A stretch of 64,000 nt of DNA from positions 310,001 through 374,000 of the forward strand of contig NZ_JAQSDZ010000001.1 in the NCBI RefSeq assembly GCF_029946165.1, in the 5' to 3' direction. This stretch comes from Methylotenera sp. Lineage in GTDB: Bacteria; Pseudomonadota; Gammaproteobacteria; Burkholderiales; Methylophilaceae. Position numbers and translations under genes: made by a program. The notes under the pieces are model-generated. The model made no database searches. It saw only the letters and a program-made list of their open reading frames with translations, and was not told the DNA's origin. Shown in pieces: positions 35,315 through 45,919 of the stretch. Each line of letters opens with the position of its first letter. Positions within the stretch are counted from its first letter, which is position 1.

Positions 35315-35886
35315 GCGTAGTTCTCACCTGCTTGTTGTGCATAAAAATTTTCTATTTTTTCTGTTAGCCAAGTCCAAGCCTGTAACTCACGCTCACCTGC
35401 GGTTTTATCTATTGCAATTTGCAAGTATTGCATTTCAGAGAGCACCTTATCTTTAGCTAACATATTTAAGCGACTTGCCAGTACAGCAAGTTCAATCACC
35501 GCCGCTTGTGCTCGATTAAAACCCATAAATGACTGATGATGCACTTCGTGTATCACCTCTAAAAAAAGTTGCGGGCGCAGCGCATCTTCATTAATTTTGA
35601 TTAACTTTAATTCTTTGTGTGCCAATGACTCTGTCAGTCTGTAACCCATTATCTTCTCGGCTGGTGTCAGCGACCAAGCTTGCCGTCTAGTTAATGCACC
35701 TGCAAATACACGCACATCGTCGGTTAAGTTCATCACCGCATGTTCCGTAGCGAGAATATTCTCTAGCGTGGCAGAAGGTTTATAAGGTGAAATGACCACT
35801 AAGCCATCCTGCATTTGTATGCCAAATGGCGTGACATGGGCATCACCTTGGCTATTAATGGTGCTAATAATAGTTTCTAATATCAT
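35311..35886 (-). CDS. DUF447 family protein (H4MPT-pathway associated)
   Basis: A 191-residue protein of the DUF447 family: an FMN-binding split-barrel-like N-terminal half (DAHVTPFGIQMQDGLVVISPYKPS, TLENILATEHAVMNLTDDVRVFA) and a helical C-terminal half (MGFNRAQAAVIELAVLASR). Homologues are found in methanogens and in H4MPT-using methylotrophs, within the clusters first described in Methylobacterium. The exact reaction is unknown to me. It is coupled to MfnB by a 4-bp overlap and lies 5 bp after the pterin-binding gene. Confidence 0.85.
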   Translation of the reverse strand: MILETIISTINSQGDAHVTPFGIQMQDGLVVISPYKPSATLENILATEHAVMNLTDDVRVFAGALTRRQAWSLTPAEKIMGYRLTESLAHKELKLIKINEDALRPQLFLEVIHEVHHQSFMGFNRAQAAVIELAVLASRLNMLAKDKVLSEMQYLQIAIDKTAGERELQAWTWLTEKIENFYAQQAGENYA

Positions 35887-35891
35887 CTTGA

Positions 35892-37334
35892 TTAAGCCTT
35901 CTTGCCAGCTTCTTTTCGTTCTTTAATTGAAGCTTCGCGGTGCGCAGTTTTATTCGCTTGCTCTTGTGGCTTGGTATTCACGCCCCATTCGAGCTCTTGA
36001 TCCTGCACATAGCGCTTCTTAAGTTGCCATGCAATTTGCGCTCGCGCCAACTCTACCCCTAAATAAAATGCATGTGAGGCATCATTATCCACCTTTAGAT
36101 GCTGATATAACGCGAAGGGATCATTGCTCTCATGCACCCCGTCCCGGTTATAAATATGCATGCCGTTTTCAGTGACTTGTATACGAAAGCTCGGGTCTTT
36201 AATCATACCCGCAATTTCTTTCACTTCATCAGCAGTATAGGTAAATGGGCGTCTATCATGCAAACCAAGCAAGCCATTAGTGTAGCCACGCGGCAACCTA
36301 TCATCATTTTTTGCCGCATGCATCATACGCCTAGCAATATCGGCTTCGGCAACAGCATTGACTGCGTGCGCACTTACCGAAGTAGCCAATACGGCATTAA
36401 TATTCAACTCACTAATCATGCCAAATAACAGCGCGTTAATACCTGTCGTATCAGCGTCGGTGAGCTCTGTCAGGTTACCAATACCCATCATAATTTGAAT
36501 ATCAGGATACTTTTTACGAAGCTTTTGGTAACGTACAATTGAATTGGTTAAGCCAAAGTGAATCGGATCTAAAATCGCATCGGCAATAAATGGCTTACCC
36601 ATTTTCAAGCAAGCCTCAATCGCCCGATAGAGCGAAGGCAAGCTGTGTGGTTTGGCTGGAATGAGTATTGGCGTAGAAGCCACTTCCTCTGCAACCCATA
36701 GAGTATTTTCTGTGAGACTAAGCAAGAAATCTGCACTTGCGTGTCCTGCAGTAAGTAAATCCTCGGTATTGAGAGAGTCGACACTGACTTTAAAATCTAG
36801 GGATTTTAGCGCTTTTACGGTGTCTGCTAAGTGTAAAAATGGCACCGCTGGCAAACAACCCAAATCAATCACATTCGCACCTTGCGACCGATATTGCTGG
36901 GCTTTTCTAATGATGCCATCCACACTTAAGAACGGCGCATCTACTATTTCCGCAAAAATCTGCACGTCATATTGGCTCAAATCTGGCGTGACTCCTGCAT
37001 GACCAAAATACTGCGGCAAATCTTTTAAATCATTAGGGCCACGTTCAACAGGTACGCCATACTGCGCCTCCAACTGGCTAATATCACCTAAACATAATCC
37101 AGGCAAAATCACTTTGTCCGCATCACCGGTTTCTTTAAGTCTGCGAGCAATTAATTCAGGCGTCATGAGCGCGGCGACTGAAACACCAATTTGTTGAATG
37201 CGATATTTGAAGGGCGGGGTTTTAGGATTACTTTGGACTTCAGCTAATATTTTATGCAGGCTTTTTTCAGCCAATTTACCTGTTAGAAACAGTAAATTTT
37301 CTGCGGACTTGCTATCTTTATTTACAGATTTCAT
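35892..37334 (-). CDS. Dihydropteroate-synthase-like pterin-binding protein (DUF6513)
   Basis: A 480-residue protein. The N-terminal part starts LLFLTGKLAEKSLHKILAE, the typical DUF6513 beginning. A central pterin-binding TIM barrel has GANVIDLGCLP, FKVSVDSLNTEDLLTAGHA, PFIADAILDPIHFG and QIMMGIGNLTELTDADTTG. It is related to dihydropteroate synthase but belongs to the H4MPT-associated group seen in archaea and methylotrophs. An H4MPT biosynthetic step is expected, not proven. It overlaps the flavoprotein gene by 17 bp. The last 40 residues are charged (EQANKTAHREASIKERKE). Confidence 0.88.
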   Translation of the reverse strand: MKSVNKDSKSAENLLFLTGKLAEKSLHKILAEVQSNPKTPPFKYRIQQIGVSVAALMTPELIARRLKETGDADKVILPGLCLGDISQLEAQYGVPVERGPNDLKDLPQYFGHAGVTPDLSQYDVQIFAEIVDAPFLSVDGIIRKAQQYRSQGANVIDLGCLPAVPFLHLADTVKALKSLDFKVSVDSLNTEDLLTAGHASADFLLSLTENTLWVAEEVASTPILIPAKPHSLPSLYRAIEACLKMGKPFIADAILDPIHFGLTNSIVRYQKLRKKYPDIQIMMGIGNLTELTDADTTGINALLFGMISELNINAVLATSVSAHAVNAVAEADIARRMMHAAKNDDRLPRGYTNGLLGLHDRRPFTYTADEVKEIAGMIKDPSFRIQVTENGMHIYNRDGVHESNDPFALYQHLKVDNDASHAFYLGVELARAQIAWQLKKRYVQDQELEWGVNTKPQEQANKTAHREASIKERKEAGKKA

Positions 37335-37869
37335 TTAAGCGCACATGAATTGCATGTGTAAGCGCAGCAATGTCAGCCACCACTTGTGTTGCTTCAAAAT
37401 CAGCCAATTTTGCGACGTTGTCTAAATCAATTTTACGCGGATAAACTTTAACCACATTGTCACGCGGCGCTTCAGACTCAAGCTCTGGCGCAGTATCACA
37501 CGCAAAAATAATACTCGGGACACGTGTTTTACCAGCTTGCGCATATAGATTAGTCACCAACGAATCTGAAAATCCATAGGCCATTTTAGCAATCGTGTTT
37601 GAAGTGACAGGAGCAATCACCAGCGTGTGATATTTGCCTTCATAAAACAACTCAACAGGCACGCTGCTTGCTGTTTTATCTTGATAAACTCTATGGCCAG
37701 TGGCATCTAATTGCGCTTGAAAGCCGTATTGCTTAATGATTTCAGAAGCTGCTTTGCTTAGAAAAATATCAACATTTTCTAGTGTTGCCAGCACAGCTAA
37801 AGATTCGCGCAAATAATGCCCAGAACCTGTAATAGCCCATGCTAAGCGCTGTGTTTCTGAGTTCTCCAT
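37318..37869 (-). CDS. Archaeal-type flavoprotein, DmrB-like dihydromethanopterin reductase
   Basis: A 183-residue flavoprotein of the HFCD/flavoprotein superfamily: AWAITGSGHYLRESL at the N-terminus, FMN-contact APVTSNTIAKMAYGFSDSL, and IIFACDT. Betaproteobacterial homologues (DmrB, characterised in Burkholderia) reduce dihydromethanopterin to H4MPT, and the adjacent H4MPT genes support that role. It starts 18 bp after purA, so it probably belongs to the hfq-purA transcript. A different electron-transfer role for this archaeal flavoprotein type is possible. Confidence 0.8.
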   Translation of the reverse strand: MENSETQRLAWAITGSGHYLRESLAVLATLENVDIFLSKAASEIIKQYGFQAQLDATGHRVYQDKTASSVPVELFYEGKYHTLVIAPVTSNTIAKMAYGFSDSLVTNLYAQAGKTRVPSIIFACDTAPELESEAPRDNVVKVYPRKIDLDNVAKLADFEATQVVADIAALTHAIHVRLNEICK

Positions 37870-37887
37870 TGCTTAAGTTGCCTAGTA

Positions 37888-39234
37888 TTAAGCGAACGGA
37901 TGCTCAACTACAATGGTTTCATCACGCTCTGGACCTGTAGAAACAATCGCAACTGGCACGCCACATAGCGCTTCTAGACGTTTTAAGTAGTTTTGCGCGT
38001 TTTTCGGCAAACCATCCCATGTTTTTACGCCAAAGGTGTTTTCTGTCCAACCTGGCACAGTTTCATAAATCGGTTTGCAACCTGCAACGTCATCCGCACC
38101 GATTGGAAGTAAGTCAATTTTCTTGCCATCCAACTCATAACCCGTACAAATATTAAGTTCTTTAATGCCATCTAATACATCTAACTTAGTAATACACAAA
38201 CCTGTTAGACCGTTAATCATCGCTGAACGACGTAAAGCCGCAGCATCAAACCAACCGCAACGACGTTTACGTTTAGTTACCGTGCCAATTTCTTGGCCTT
38301 TGACTGACATTTGTGTGCCAGGTGCGCCTGCCGTATCAATATCCAACTCACTTGGGAAAGGGCCGCCGCCAACGCGTGTTGTGTAAGCCTTAGTGATACC
38401 TAACACATAATGCAACATATTGGCACCAACGCCTGTGCCTGCTGAAGCTTGACCAGCGATGCAGTTGCTTGAAGTCACATACGGATAAGTGCCGTGGTCA
38501 ATATCAAGCAAGGTACCTTGCGCACCTTCAAACAATAGATTTTCACCACGTGCATTAGCGGCATATAAATCAGCAGAAATGTCACTAATCATTGGTTTTA
38601 AGGCGATTGCATGCTGCATGCTTGCATCATATTGTTGATTAAAATCAACCGCTTTCGCGCCTAGGTAATTAGTCAGTACGAAGTTGTGATAATCCATCAC
38701 TTCTTTTAGTTTTTCTGAAAAACGCTCTGGGTAGAACAAGTCATAAACGCGTAAAGCGCGACGTGCCACTTTATCTTCGTAAGTTGGGCCTATGCCTTTG
38801 CCTGTCGTACCAATTTTTTTATCTGCGCTACGTTTAGCTTCACGCGCAACGTCCACTGCGACGTGATGACTTAAAATTAATGGGCAGCCAGTGCTGACTT
38901 TTAGGCGGCTTTTAACTTCTAAACCATCTTTTTCAAGTGCGGCGATTTCACCTAGCAAATGACCTGCATCTAAAACAACGCCATTACCGATATAGCAATT
39001 AATGCCTGATCGTACGATACCAGAAGGCACAAGATTAAGTTTGTAAATGCGTTGAGCATCGCCCTGCCCTACGACCAATGTATGTCCCGCATTGTGGCCG
39101 CCTTGGAAGCGCACGACGCCTTGCGCATGGTCAGTCAACCAATCAACGATTTTGCCTTTACCTTCATCACCCCATTGAGTGCCTATAACGACGACATTTT
39201 TTGCTGAAAGATTTTTTGCTACATTGTTTGCCAT
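37888..39234 (-). CDS. purA: Adenylosuccinate synthetase
   Basis: A 448-residue enzyme with the full signature: [82 protein letters not shown] and the closing [11 protein letters not shown]. It makes adenylosuccinate from IMP, Asp and GTP. It follows hisZ by 83 bp on the same strand, as in many betaproteobacteria. The H4MPT genes follow it here, which is a plausible purine-to-pterin grouping since methanopterin is built from GTP. Confidence 0.97.
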   Translation of the reverse strand: MANNVAKNLSAKNVVVIGTQWGDEGKGKIVDWLTDHAQGVVRFQGGHNAGHTLVVGQGDAQRIYKLNLVPSGIVRSGINCYIGNGVVLDAGHLLGEIAALEKDGLEVKSRLKVSTGCPLILSHHVAVDVAREAKRSADKKIGTTGKGIGPTYEDKVARRALRVYDLFYPERFSEKLKEVMDYHNFVLTNYLGAKAVDFNQQYDASMQHAIALKPMISDISADLYAANARGENLLFEGAQGTLLDIDHGTYPYVTSSNCIAGQASAGTGVGANMLHYVLGITKAYTTRVGGGPFPSELDIDTAGAPGTQMSVKGQEIGTVTKRKRRCGWFDAAALRRSAMINGLTGLCITKLDVLDGIKELNICTGYELDGKKIDLLPIGADDVAGCKPIYETVPGWTENTFGVKTWDGLPKNAQNYLKRLEALCGVPVAIVSTGPERDETIVVEHPFA

Positions 39235-39317
39235 AACGTTTACTTTATAATTTTAGTTTGAATATTTATTTATATTTGAGGTAATGCTGTCTGATTGTCT
39301 GCTTAATCTTGTCTAAT

Positions 39318-40481
39318 TTAAACTTTATCTAAAGCCACAACATGCCAGCCAGAGCTATAATGTACAAGCTTTCTATCGCAATTAAGTTCCTCAAGAATTG
39401 ACTCAAAACCTGACAACTCTTGAATCACGATTTGCCCTTCAGCTCTCAAGCTGTCAATTTTAACAGATAAACTGGCATCATCATTCGCTGGTGCAAATAT
39501 CGCCATGTTTGGCTTAGCTGGTTGCAAGGCGGTAACTACCCCGCGTAAATCTAAGCTAAAGCCTGTTGCAGGACGTGCGCGACCAAAGGCTTGACCAACC
39601 TCATCATATCGTCCGCCTAGCGCTAATGGGCCTTTATAGCCTTTTGCATATGCAGCAAACACAATTCCACTATGGTAGTGATAGCCACGTAGCTCACTTA
39701 AATCGAAACTAACAGTTACATTTAAATTTTCTAGCGCAGCACTCACCTGATTTAAACTTGCCAGAGCCTCTTTAACTGCTGGGGTATTAGGTAACACTTT
39801 TTCTGCTTTACCCAAAATAGATTGATCACCATTTAACTCAGTTAAATGCAATAAAGCTTCTCGAGTAGTTTTATCCAAATCTTGTGCGAGCTCGGCAACG
39901 CTTGATTGATCTTTGCTTTGCAAGGCAGCATACAACTCTTGCTCTAATTGTGGCGCAATTTGGCTCGCTTCAATCAAACTACCGAATATATTCACATGGC
40001 TAAAATCTATATGTAATTGGTCAATACCAATTCCTTGCATGGCTTTAATAAGTAAACGCTGAATTTCGATATCGCTAGCAATGCCAGCATGACCATATAG
40101 CTCGGCACCTAACTGTAACGGTTCACGCGTCTGCGCTAAGCCATCTGGCTTAGTACGCAGAACACTTCCTGCGTAACACAAACGGGTAATACCTTGGTGA
40201 TTTAATAAGTGCGCATCAATTCGCGCAGCCTGCGGCGTCATATCGGCTCGCACGCCCATCAAACGGCCTGTTAATTGGTCAACCACTTTAAAAGTCGCTA
40301 GATCTAAATCGTGGCCTACGCCTGTAATCAATGATTCCATGTATTCCAACATCGGAGGAATAACGTATTGATAGCCATGCACTTTAAATAAATCTAACAA
40401 AGAGCGACGCAATGTCTCAATTCGAGCTGCTTCAGCAGGTAAAACATCTTCGATATATTCTGGGAGTAACCAATTACGCAT
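39318..40481 (-). CDS. hisZ: ATP phosphoribosyltransferase regulatory subunit
   Basis: A 387-residue class II tRNA-synthetase-like protein related to HisRS: WLLPEYIEDVLPAEA, motif 2-like VRADMTPQAARIDAH and RLCYAGSVLRT, and LGGRYDEVGQAFGRARPATGF. It lacks a catalytic HisRS set and pairs with the short HisG to control histidine synthesis. It lies between hflC/DUF2065 and purA, the standard betaproteobacterial position. Confidence 0.93.
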   Translation of the reverse strand: MRNWLLPEYIEDVLPAEAARIETLRRSLLDLFKVHGYQYVIPPMLEYMESLITGVGHDLDLATFKVVDQLTGRLMGVRADMTPQAARIDAHLLNHQGITRLCYAGSVLRTKPDGLAQTREPLQLGAELYGHAGIASDIEIQRLLIKAMQGIGIDQLHIDFSHVNIFGSLIEASQIAPQLEQELYAALQSKDQSSVAELAQDLDKTTREALLHLTELNGDQSILGKAEKVLPNTPAVKEALASLNQVSAALENLNVTVSFDLSELRGYHYHSGIVFAAYAKGYKGPLALGGRYDEVGQAFGRARPATGFSLDLRGVVTALQPAKPNMAIFAPANDDASLSVKIDSLRAEGQIVIQELSGFESILEELNCDRKLVHYSSGWHVVALDKV

Positions 40482-40557
40482 TTTTTATCATCACTTTTTT
40501 TATTAAGGTCGTTACAACGCACTTACAAACGACTTCAATATTTAATTTAATCAATCA

Positions 40558-40743
40558 TCATTTACTTAACCAAAATAATACTAAACCGCCAATTACTGAC
40601 ATTAACCCAACAAAACGTAATTGACCATCTTTGAGCTCTATCAAGCGTTTAAAAGTATCTCGCCAGGCTTGTGGCAACAATAATGGCAATAGGCCTTCTA
40701 ATATTAACATTAGGCCTAATGCCATTAGCAATGTGTTACCCAT
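40558..40743 (-). CDS. DUF2065 family small membrane protein
   Basis: A 61-residue protein with two hydrophobic helices (MALGLMLILEGLLPLLLP and FVGLMSVIGGLVLFWL) around QAWRDTFKRL. This is the DUF2065 pattern, regularly found directly after hflC. It starts 11 bp after the hflC stop. Function unknown; it may associate with the HflKC membrane complex. Confidence 0.9.
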   Translation of the reverse strand: MGNTLLMALGLMLILEGLLPLLLPQAWRDTFKRLIELKDGQLRFVGLMSVIGGLVLFWLSK

Positions 40744-40754
40744 AGTTAAGTTGT

Positions 40755-41630
40755 TTATTTCTTAGCTGGGCTACGCATGTATTTGAAAAAGTCAGAACCA
40801 GGATCTAGCACCATCACATCGCTCTTAGTTTTGAAGCTGTTTTTATATGCCTCAGTACTGCGGTAAAATGCATAGAACTCAGGATTTTTACCATAAGCTT
40901 GATTATAAATTGCCGTTGCAGAGGCATCGCCCTCACCTTTAGTTTTTTGTGCATCGCGATAAGCTTCGGCGATAATCACTTCGCTCTGCTTGTCCGCATC
41001 TGCACGAATTTTTTCGGAAGCTGCAGAACCTTCGGAACGTAATTGATTGGCAATACGTTTACGCTCAGCAATCATACGATCAAACACTGACTTACTAATA
41101 TCTTCAGAGTAGTCCACACGTTTTAAGCGCACATCTACCACTTCGATACCCATTTGACGCGCTTCTAAGTCGGCACTTTTACGTAAACTATCCATCACTG
41201 CACTACGTTCACCAGCAATCACGTCATGCACTGTGCGTTTACCAAATTCAGCTCGTAAACCAGCATTTACCACGTTTGAAAGACGATTTTCTGCGGCAGA
41301 TTCGCCACCTTCTTTAATTGAAACATAATATTTTGCTGGGTCGATGATGCGCCATTTTACAAATGAATCGACCAACATATATTTATTTTCACTTGTAACA
41401 AATCTGGCTGGCTCTTCCCAATCTAAAGTCACAATACGGTTATCAAATCTCTTTAAATCCTCTATAAAAGGCATTTTAAAGTAAAGACCTGGGGATTTTT
41501 TTACAGAAACAATTTCGCCCAAACGCTTCACTACTACAAACTCAGCTTGATCTACCGTATACGCTGAAGTTGATAAGAAAACCAAGCCTACCAATGCTAA
41601 CGCTAAAATATTTTTTATATTTTTCATCAT
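40755..41630 (-). CDS. hflC: HflC, SPFH protein of the FtsH-regulating complex
   Basis: A 291-residue SPFH/prohibitin-type protein: one N-terminal membrane helix (ILALALVGLVFLSTSAYTV), SPFH domain (QAEFVVVKRLGEIV, GLYFKMPFIEDLKRFDNRI), the helical AERKRIANQLRSEG region and the FYAFYRSTEAYKNSF end. It forms the large HflKC cage around FtsH and modulates proteolysis. It follows hflK by 6 bp. Confidence 0.96.
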   Translation of the reverse strand: MMKNIKNILALALVGLVFLSTSAYTVDQAEFVVVKRLGEIVSVKKSPGLYFKMPFIEDLKRFDNRIVTLDWEEPARFVTSENKYMLVDSFVKWRIIDPAKYYVSIKEGGESAAENRLSNVVNAGLRAEFGKRTVHDVIAGERSAVMDSLRKSADLEARQMGIEVVDVRLKRVDYSEDISKSVFDRMIAERKRIANQLRSEGSAASEKIRADADKQSEVIIAEAYRDAQKTKGEGDASATAIYNQAYGKNPEFYAFYRSTEAYKNSFKTKSDVMVLDPGSDFFKYMRSPAKK

Positions 41631-41636
41631 ATTCGC

Positions 41637-42809
41637 CTATCTACTTTCTCTGTCACGGCTGCGAAAAGCATCTCGCGAGCGATCTACCGACGGATCAGCT
41701 ACAGAAGCGGCTGGTGTATTGAGTGATTGTAAGGATTGAGATTGTTGAGGTGCAGCAGCAGCGTTACTGCCCATTAATTTATCTAACGGTAAGTACATCA
41801 TACTGCCAGCCTTTTGATCAATCACAACTTTGCTCACGCTAGATAAAATTTGCTCCTGCGCGTCTAAATACAAGCGTTGGCGCGTTACATCTGGCGCGTT
41901 ATTATATTGCGTTAAGATTTGCTCAAAACGGCTAGCATTACCGCGAGCTTCACTTTCAATTTTAAGTTTATAACCAGCAGCTTCCGCTAATAGTCTTGAT
42001 GCTTTACCACGTGATTTAGGAATCACGTCATTCGCGTACGCTTGGCCTTCGTTCACTTGGCGCTGATTATCTTGGTTTGCACGGTTCACGTCTTCAAAAG
42101 CTTCTTGAACTTGCTCAGGCGGCTGTGCACTTTGTAAAGAGACACTAATAATATGGACGCCAGTTTTATAGCTGTCTAATATTGTCTGCATACGCTGAGA
42201 AGTATCAGCCAAACCTTTTTGTAATAAATCATCTAGCTTATTTTTACCCACTACTTCGCGAATCGCTGATTCAGCAGCTGACATCACCGCATCATCTGTA
42301 TTGCGATTATTAAACAAATAGTATTTAGCGTTATTGAGGTTGTATTGCACTGCAAATTGCAAATCAATAATGTTTTCATCTTCGGTCAGCATTAAAGCTT
42401 CGTGAGGCTGTTTGGTTTTTCCACCGCCACCTTCGCCAACCGTTCTATAACCCACTTCTAAGCGACGCACTTCTTCCATATTCACTACAGTCGCTTTTTC
42501 AATAGGGTACGGTAAATGCCAGCGTGGACCAGGCTCTGTAGCCTCATCAGTCATTTCACCAAAACGCTGAACCACGCCTTTTGAACCTGAATCCACCATA
42601 TAAAATCCAGTAGCAAGCCATATCAAGACTATAACAGCGATAATTGGCAGGATAGGAAAGTTTATGTTTCCACCATTCGCATTTACAGGTTGATTACCAC
42701 CGCCTTTGCCGAACATATTATTTATCTTGCGGCTTAAATCACGCATCACTTGATCTAAATCTGGTGGACCTTCATTATTGCGTTGCCACCATCCGGGAAA
42801 TTTAATCAT
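41637..42809 (-). CDS. hflK: HflK, SPFH protein of the FtsH-regulating complex
   Basis: A 390-residue protein: cytoplasmic Gly/Asn-rich leader (FGKGGGNQPVNANGG), one membrane helix (FPILPIIAVIVLIWLATGFYMV), SPFH domain (SGSKGVVQRFGEM, WHLPYPIEKATVVNMEEV), long helix and a Gln/Ser/Arg-rich tail. Partner of HflC in the same operon. Start GTPase gene hflX is 102 bp upstream. Confidence 0.96.
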   Translation of the reverse strand: MIKFPGWWQRNNEGPPDLDQVMRDLSRKINNMFGKGGGNQPVNANGGNINFPILPIIAVIVLIWLATGFYMVDSGSKGVVQRFGEMTDEATEPGPRWHLPYPIEKATVVNMEEVRRLEVGYRTVGEGGGGKTKQPHEALMLTEDENIIDLQFAVQYNLNNAKYYLFNNRNTDDAVMSAAESAIREVVGKNKLDDLLQKGLADTSQRMQTILDSYKTGVHIISVSLQSAQPPEQVQEAFEDVNRANQDNQRQVNEGQAYANDVIPKSRGKASRLLAEAAGYKLKIESEARGNASRFEQILTQYNNAPDVTRQRLYLDAQEQILSSVSKVVIDQKAGSMMYLPLDKLMGSNAAAAPQQSQSLQSLNTPAASVADPSVDRSRDAFRSRDRESR

Positions 42810-42911
42810 TTAAAACTCCAAAGAAACTTAATCATACAAATATATTTAAAGCTAAAATTCACCACATAAGGCATTTCGAGTTGCATTCAACTCAACGCCA
42901 TAAATTGACGA

Positions 42912-44048
42912 CTAGGCATAAGCGCTCTCTTCAGTGCTTAGTTTCTGCAAATATTGGCTATGTTCCGCCATGGCCAATCTTAACAAATCCATTCCTTCAC
43001 CTGTTATAGCCGATGCATGTATGGATGTGATTCTACCATATTCGTCTCGGCTGATAGAGGGCGGTAGACCGACTCTGTCAATTTGATTGTGTACTAAAAT
43101 CTGCGGCACATTGGCTGCACCGATTTCCAGCAACACTTTATTAACTTGGGCAATTTGCTCGTCGCGGTTTGTACTTGCAGTATCGACGATATGCAACAAC
43201 AAGTCTGCTTGAGCGGCCTCTTCCAAGGTTGCCCCAAATGCCTCAACCAAAGCATGTGGCAAATGCTTAATAAATCCAACTGTGTCGGAAAGTACGACAG
43301 AACCAGCTTCTGCGATAAAAATTTTGTGTGTGGTGGTATCAAGTGTGGCAAATAATTGGTCAGCAACGTAAATATCTGCCTTGGTTAAGCGATTAAACAC
43401 TGTAGATTTACCCGCGTTGGTATAACCAACCAACGAAACGGTCATCACATTAGAACGCTTACGCGCTCTGCGTTGCATACCCCTTTGTGCTTTAAGCTTA
43501 ATGAGCTTTTCACGCAACTGCTTAACGCGTATACGCAACATACGACGATCTAACTCCAACTGCGTTTCGCCAGGACCGCCACGAACACCAATACCACCTT
43601 TTTGACGCTCCAAGTGTGTCCAACCTCGCACTAAGCGCGTAGACAAATGTTCTAACTGCGCCAATTCAACTTGTAATTTACCTTCGTGACTTTGCGCACG
43701 CTGACTGAATATATCTAGAATTAAACCAGTTCTATCTACCACGCGGGCTTTCAGCAAGCGTTCCAAATTACGCTGTTGCGAGGGAGATAAATCATGATTA
43801 AACACTGCAATATTAGATTCACTGGCCTGCATCATCTGCGCCAACTCATTTGCTTTACCACTTCCAATAAAAAGCTTGGCATCTGGTGTAGCGCGCTTAC
43901 CTTCAATTGTGCCGCGTACAGACAAGCCCGCGCTAATGCTGAGTTGACGAAGTTCGTTTAAGCTTTCTTCGTAATCATTATCGCCAAAATCAACACTCAC
44001 CATAATGGCGGCATCGCCGCCACTCGGTCTTTCAAACAGATCTTTCAA
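42912..44048 (-). CDS. hflX: Ribosome-associated GTPase HflX
   Basis: A 378-residue GTPase: N-terminal HflX domain (FIGSGKANELAQM, VFNHDLSPSQQRNLE), Gly-rich GGIGVRGGPGETQLELDRR, then G1 GYTNAGKST, G3 DTVGFI and G4 HNQID. HflX rescues or splits stalled ribosomes under stress. The start is a TTG at 44048, chosen because it gives the family N-terminus (LFERPSGGDAA); ATG 44003 would cut it. It follows hfq by 21 bp. Confidence 0.95.
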   Translation of the reverse strand: MKDLFERPSGGDAAIMVSVDFGDNDYEESLNELRQLSISAGLSVRGTIEGKRATPDAKLFIGSGKANELAQMMQASESNIAVFNHDLSPSQQRNLERLLKARVVDRTGLILDIFSQRAQSHEGKLQVELAQLEHLSTRLVRGWTHLERQKGGIGVRGGPGETQLELDRRMLRIRVKQLREKLIKLKAQRGMQRRARKRSNVMTVSLVGYTNAGKSTVFNRLTKADIYVADQLFATLDTTTHKIFIAEAGSVVLSDTVGFIKHLPHALVEAFGATLEEAAQADLLLHIVDTASTNRDEQIAQVNKVLLEIGAANVPQILVHNQIDRVGLPPSISRDEYGRITSIHASAITGEGMDLLRLAMAEHSQYLQKLSTEESAYA

Positions 44049-44069
44049 CGGTTAATTTACCAGTCCTGA

Positions 44070-44306
44070 TTAAGCTTCATCTTCTGGCAAGGTAACATTC
44101 ACCATGCGCGCTGGCACGATGGTTGAAATAGCGTGCTTATACACCATTTGAGTGACAGTATTTTTAAGCAAAATCACGTATTGATCGAAGGAATCAACTT
44201 GACCTTGTAATTTGATGCCGTTAACGAGATAGATGGATACAGCGACATGTTCTTTGCGTAAAGCGTTAAGAAATGGGTCTTGTAACATTTGCCCTTTTTG
44301 AATCAT
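44070..44306 (-). CDS. hfq: RNA chaperone Hfq
   Basis: A 78-residue Sm-like protein: [27 protein letters not shown] (Sm1) and [15 protein letters not shown] (Sm2, with the YKH motif for U-rich RNA). The hexamer matches small RNAs to mRNAs. GGAG is well placed before the ATG. It is first in the hfq-hflX-hflK-hflC-DUF2065-hisZ-purA run; the 203-bp gap to gltX probably contains its promoter. Confidence 0.98.
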   Translation of the reverse strand: MIQKGQMLQDPFLNALRKEHVAVSIYLVNGIKLQGQVDSFDQYVILLKNTVTQMVYKHAISTIVPARMVNVTLPEDEA

Positions 44307-44509
44307 GATGTCTCCTATTGCTTGGAGTTAAATAAAAACTACGTAGCACCAGCTGTATTACTGATGTTACCCTTGTTGTGATTCAGTTCATGTAAATTCG
44401 TTCTATTTTTCTATCAAAATATTCGAAATTTCTAAACCACTTATTGAATATGAGGTGATAGGCTGAAATTTCAATAGCTATTACCAATTTTCATATGAAA
44501 TTTAAGGCG

Positions 44510-45919
44510 CTATTTAAGCGCTGCTTCAATTCTAGCCAAAACTTCATCCTTACCTAACAGCGCCATTACTTGATCGATACTTGGTGATTGTGCAATACCA
44601 GTGAGCATGACACGCAGAGGCATCGCCACTTTAGGAAATTTTAGCGCGTTACTAGTCACAGCGGCTTCAATCTCATGATGAATCGCCTCTGCTTGCCAAT
44701 CGATGCCACTTAATGCGTTTACTAGATTAGCTAAAATAGGCTTTATTTCAGCGGTTAAATGCTTTTCAGCGGCGGCTTGATCAATCACAGGGTTCTGATA
44801 AAAATACGCGATACTGGCGGCCAACTCATTTAAGGTATTTGCACGCTCTTTATATAAATCCAGCACTGCAGATAAAGCTGGTTGCTCACTTACTGTAATG
44901 CCGAGTTTAGCCAAGCGCTTAGTAATATCCTTAGCCAAATATGCGTTATCAGCCTGCTTGATATAATGAGCATTCAACCAATTCAATTTCTCAGTATTGA
45001 ATTGCGCGGCAGATGGAGTGATATGCTCTAAATCAAACCACTCAGCGAACTGTTGTTTACTGAAAACTTCTTCGTCACCGTGACTCCAACCCAAACGGGC
45101 TAAGTAGTTAATTACCGCTTCTGGTAAATATCCGTCATCGTCATATTGCATCACGCTCACAGCACCGTGGCGCTTAGAAAGCTTTTGCCCATCATTACCT
45201 AAAATCATTGATAAATGCGCATATTGTGGCACCACGATTTTTGCATCTATCTCTGCCAGTGCATTGAGCATATTGATTTGGCGCGGCGTATTGTTCACAT
45301 GGTCATCACCACGAATTACTTGGGTAATGCCCATGTCACTATCATCAACCACCACACAGAAGTTGTAAGTAGGCGTACCGTCAGCACGTGCGATAATTAA
45401 ATCATCCAGCTCAGCATTAGCGATTTCAATACGCCCTTTCACCATATCATCCCAAGCGACTGTTCCGTCCACAGGGTTTTTAAAGCGAATAGTCGGTGCA
45501 ACATCTGCTGGCGGTGTAGGTAAGACCTTTCCAGCTTCTGGACGCCACTTTCCATCATATCGTGGCTTTTGTTTATTGGCCATTTGTTGCTCACGCAAGG
45601 CATCAAGCTCTTCACGACTAGAGTAGCAATAATAGGCACTGCCCGCATCTAACATGGTCTGAATCACTTCTTTATAGCGATCCATACGTTGCATTTGATA
45701 AAAAGGGCCTTCGTCATAATCCAACCCTAACCAGTGCATACCATCTAGTATTGCTTGGACAGCCTCTGGCGTGCTACGTGCCACATCGGTATCTTCAATA
45801 CGCAGAATAAAATCTCCGCCATGTTTCTTAGCGAAAGCCCACGAAAATAAGGCAGTACGAGCACCCCCAATGTGTAAAAAACCAGTGGGGCTAGGAGCAA
45901 AACGAGTACGAACAGTCAT
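44510..45919 (-). CDS. gltX: Glutamyl-tRNA synthetase
   Basis: A 469-residue class I synthetase: [18 protein letters not shown] (HIGH motif at 16-19), KLSKRHG (KMSKS equivalent), and the discriminating GluRS helix bundle at the C-terminus. ATG 45919 gives the family start [11 protein letters not shown]; a TTG nine bases upstream is unlikely. A short GCGCT/AGCGC hairpin at 44507-44521 overlaps the stop and could be a weak terminator. Confidence 0.96.
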   Translation of the reverse strand: MTVRTRFAPSPTGFLHIGGARTALFSWAFAKKHGGDFILRIEDTDVARSTPEAVQAILDGMHWLGLDYDEGPFYQMQRMDRYKEVIQTMLDAGSAYYCYSSREELDALREQQMANKQKPRYDGKWRPEAGKVLPTPPADVAPTIRFKNPVDGTVAWDDMVKGRIEIANAELDDLIIARADGTPTYNFCVVVDDSDMGITQVIRGDDHVNNTPRQINMLNALAEIDAKIVVPQYAHLSMILGNDGQKLSKRHGAVSVMQYDDDGYLPEAVINYLARLGWSHGDEEVFSKQQFAEWFDLEHITPSAAQFNTEKLNWLNAHYIKQADNAYLAKDITKRLAKLGITVSEQPALSAVLDLYKERANTLNELAASIAYFYQNPVIDQAAAEKHLTAEIKPILANLVNALSGIDWQAEAIHHEIEAAVTSNALKFPKVAMPLRVMLTGIAQSPSIDQVMALLGKDEVLARIEAALK

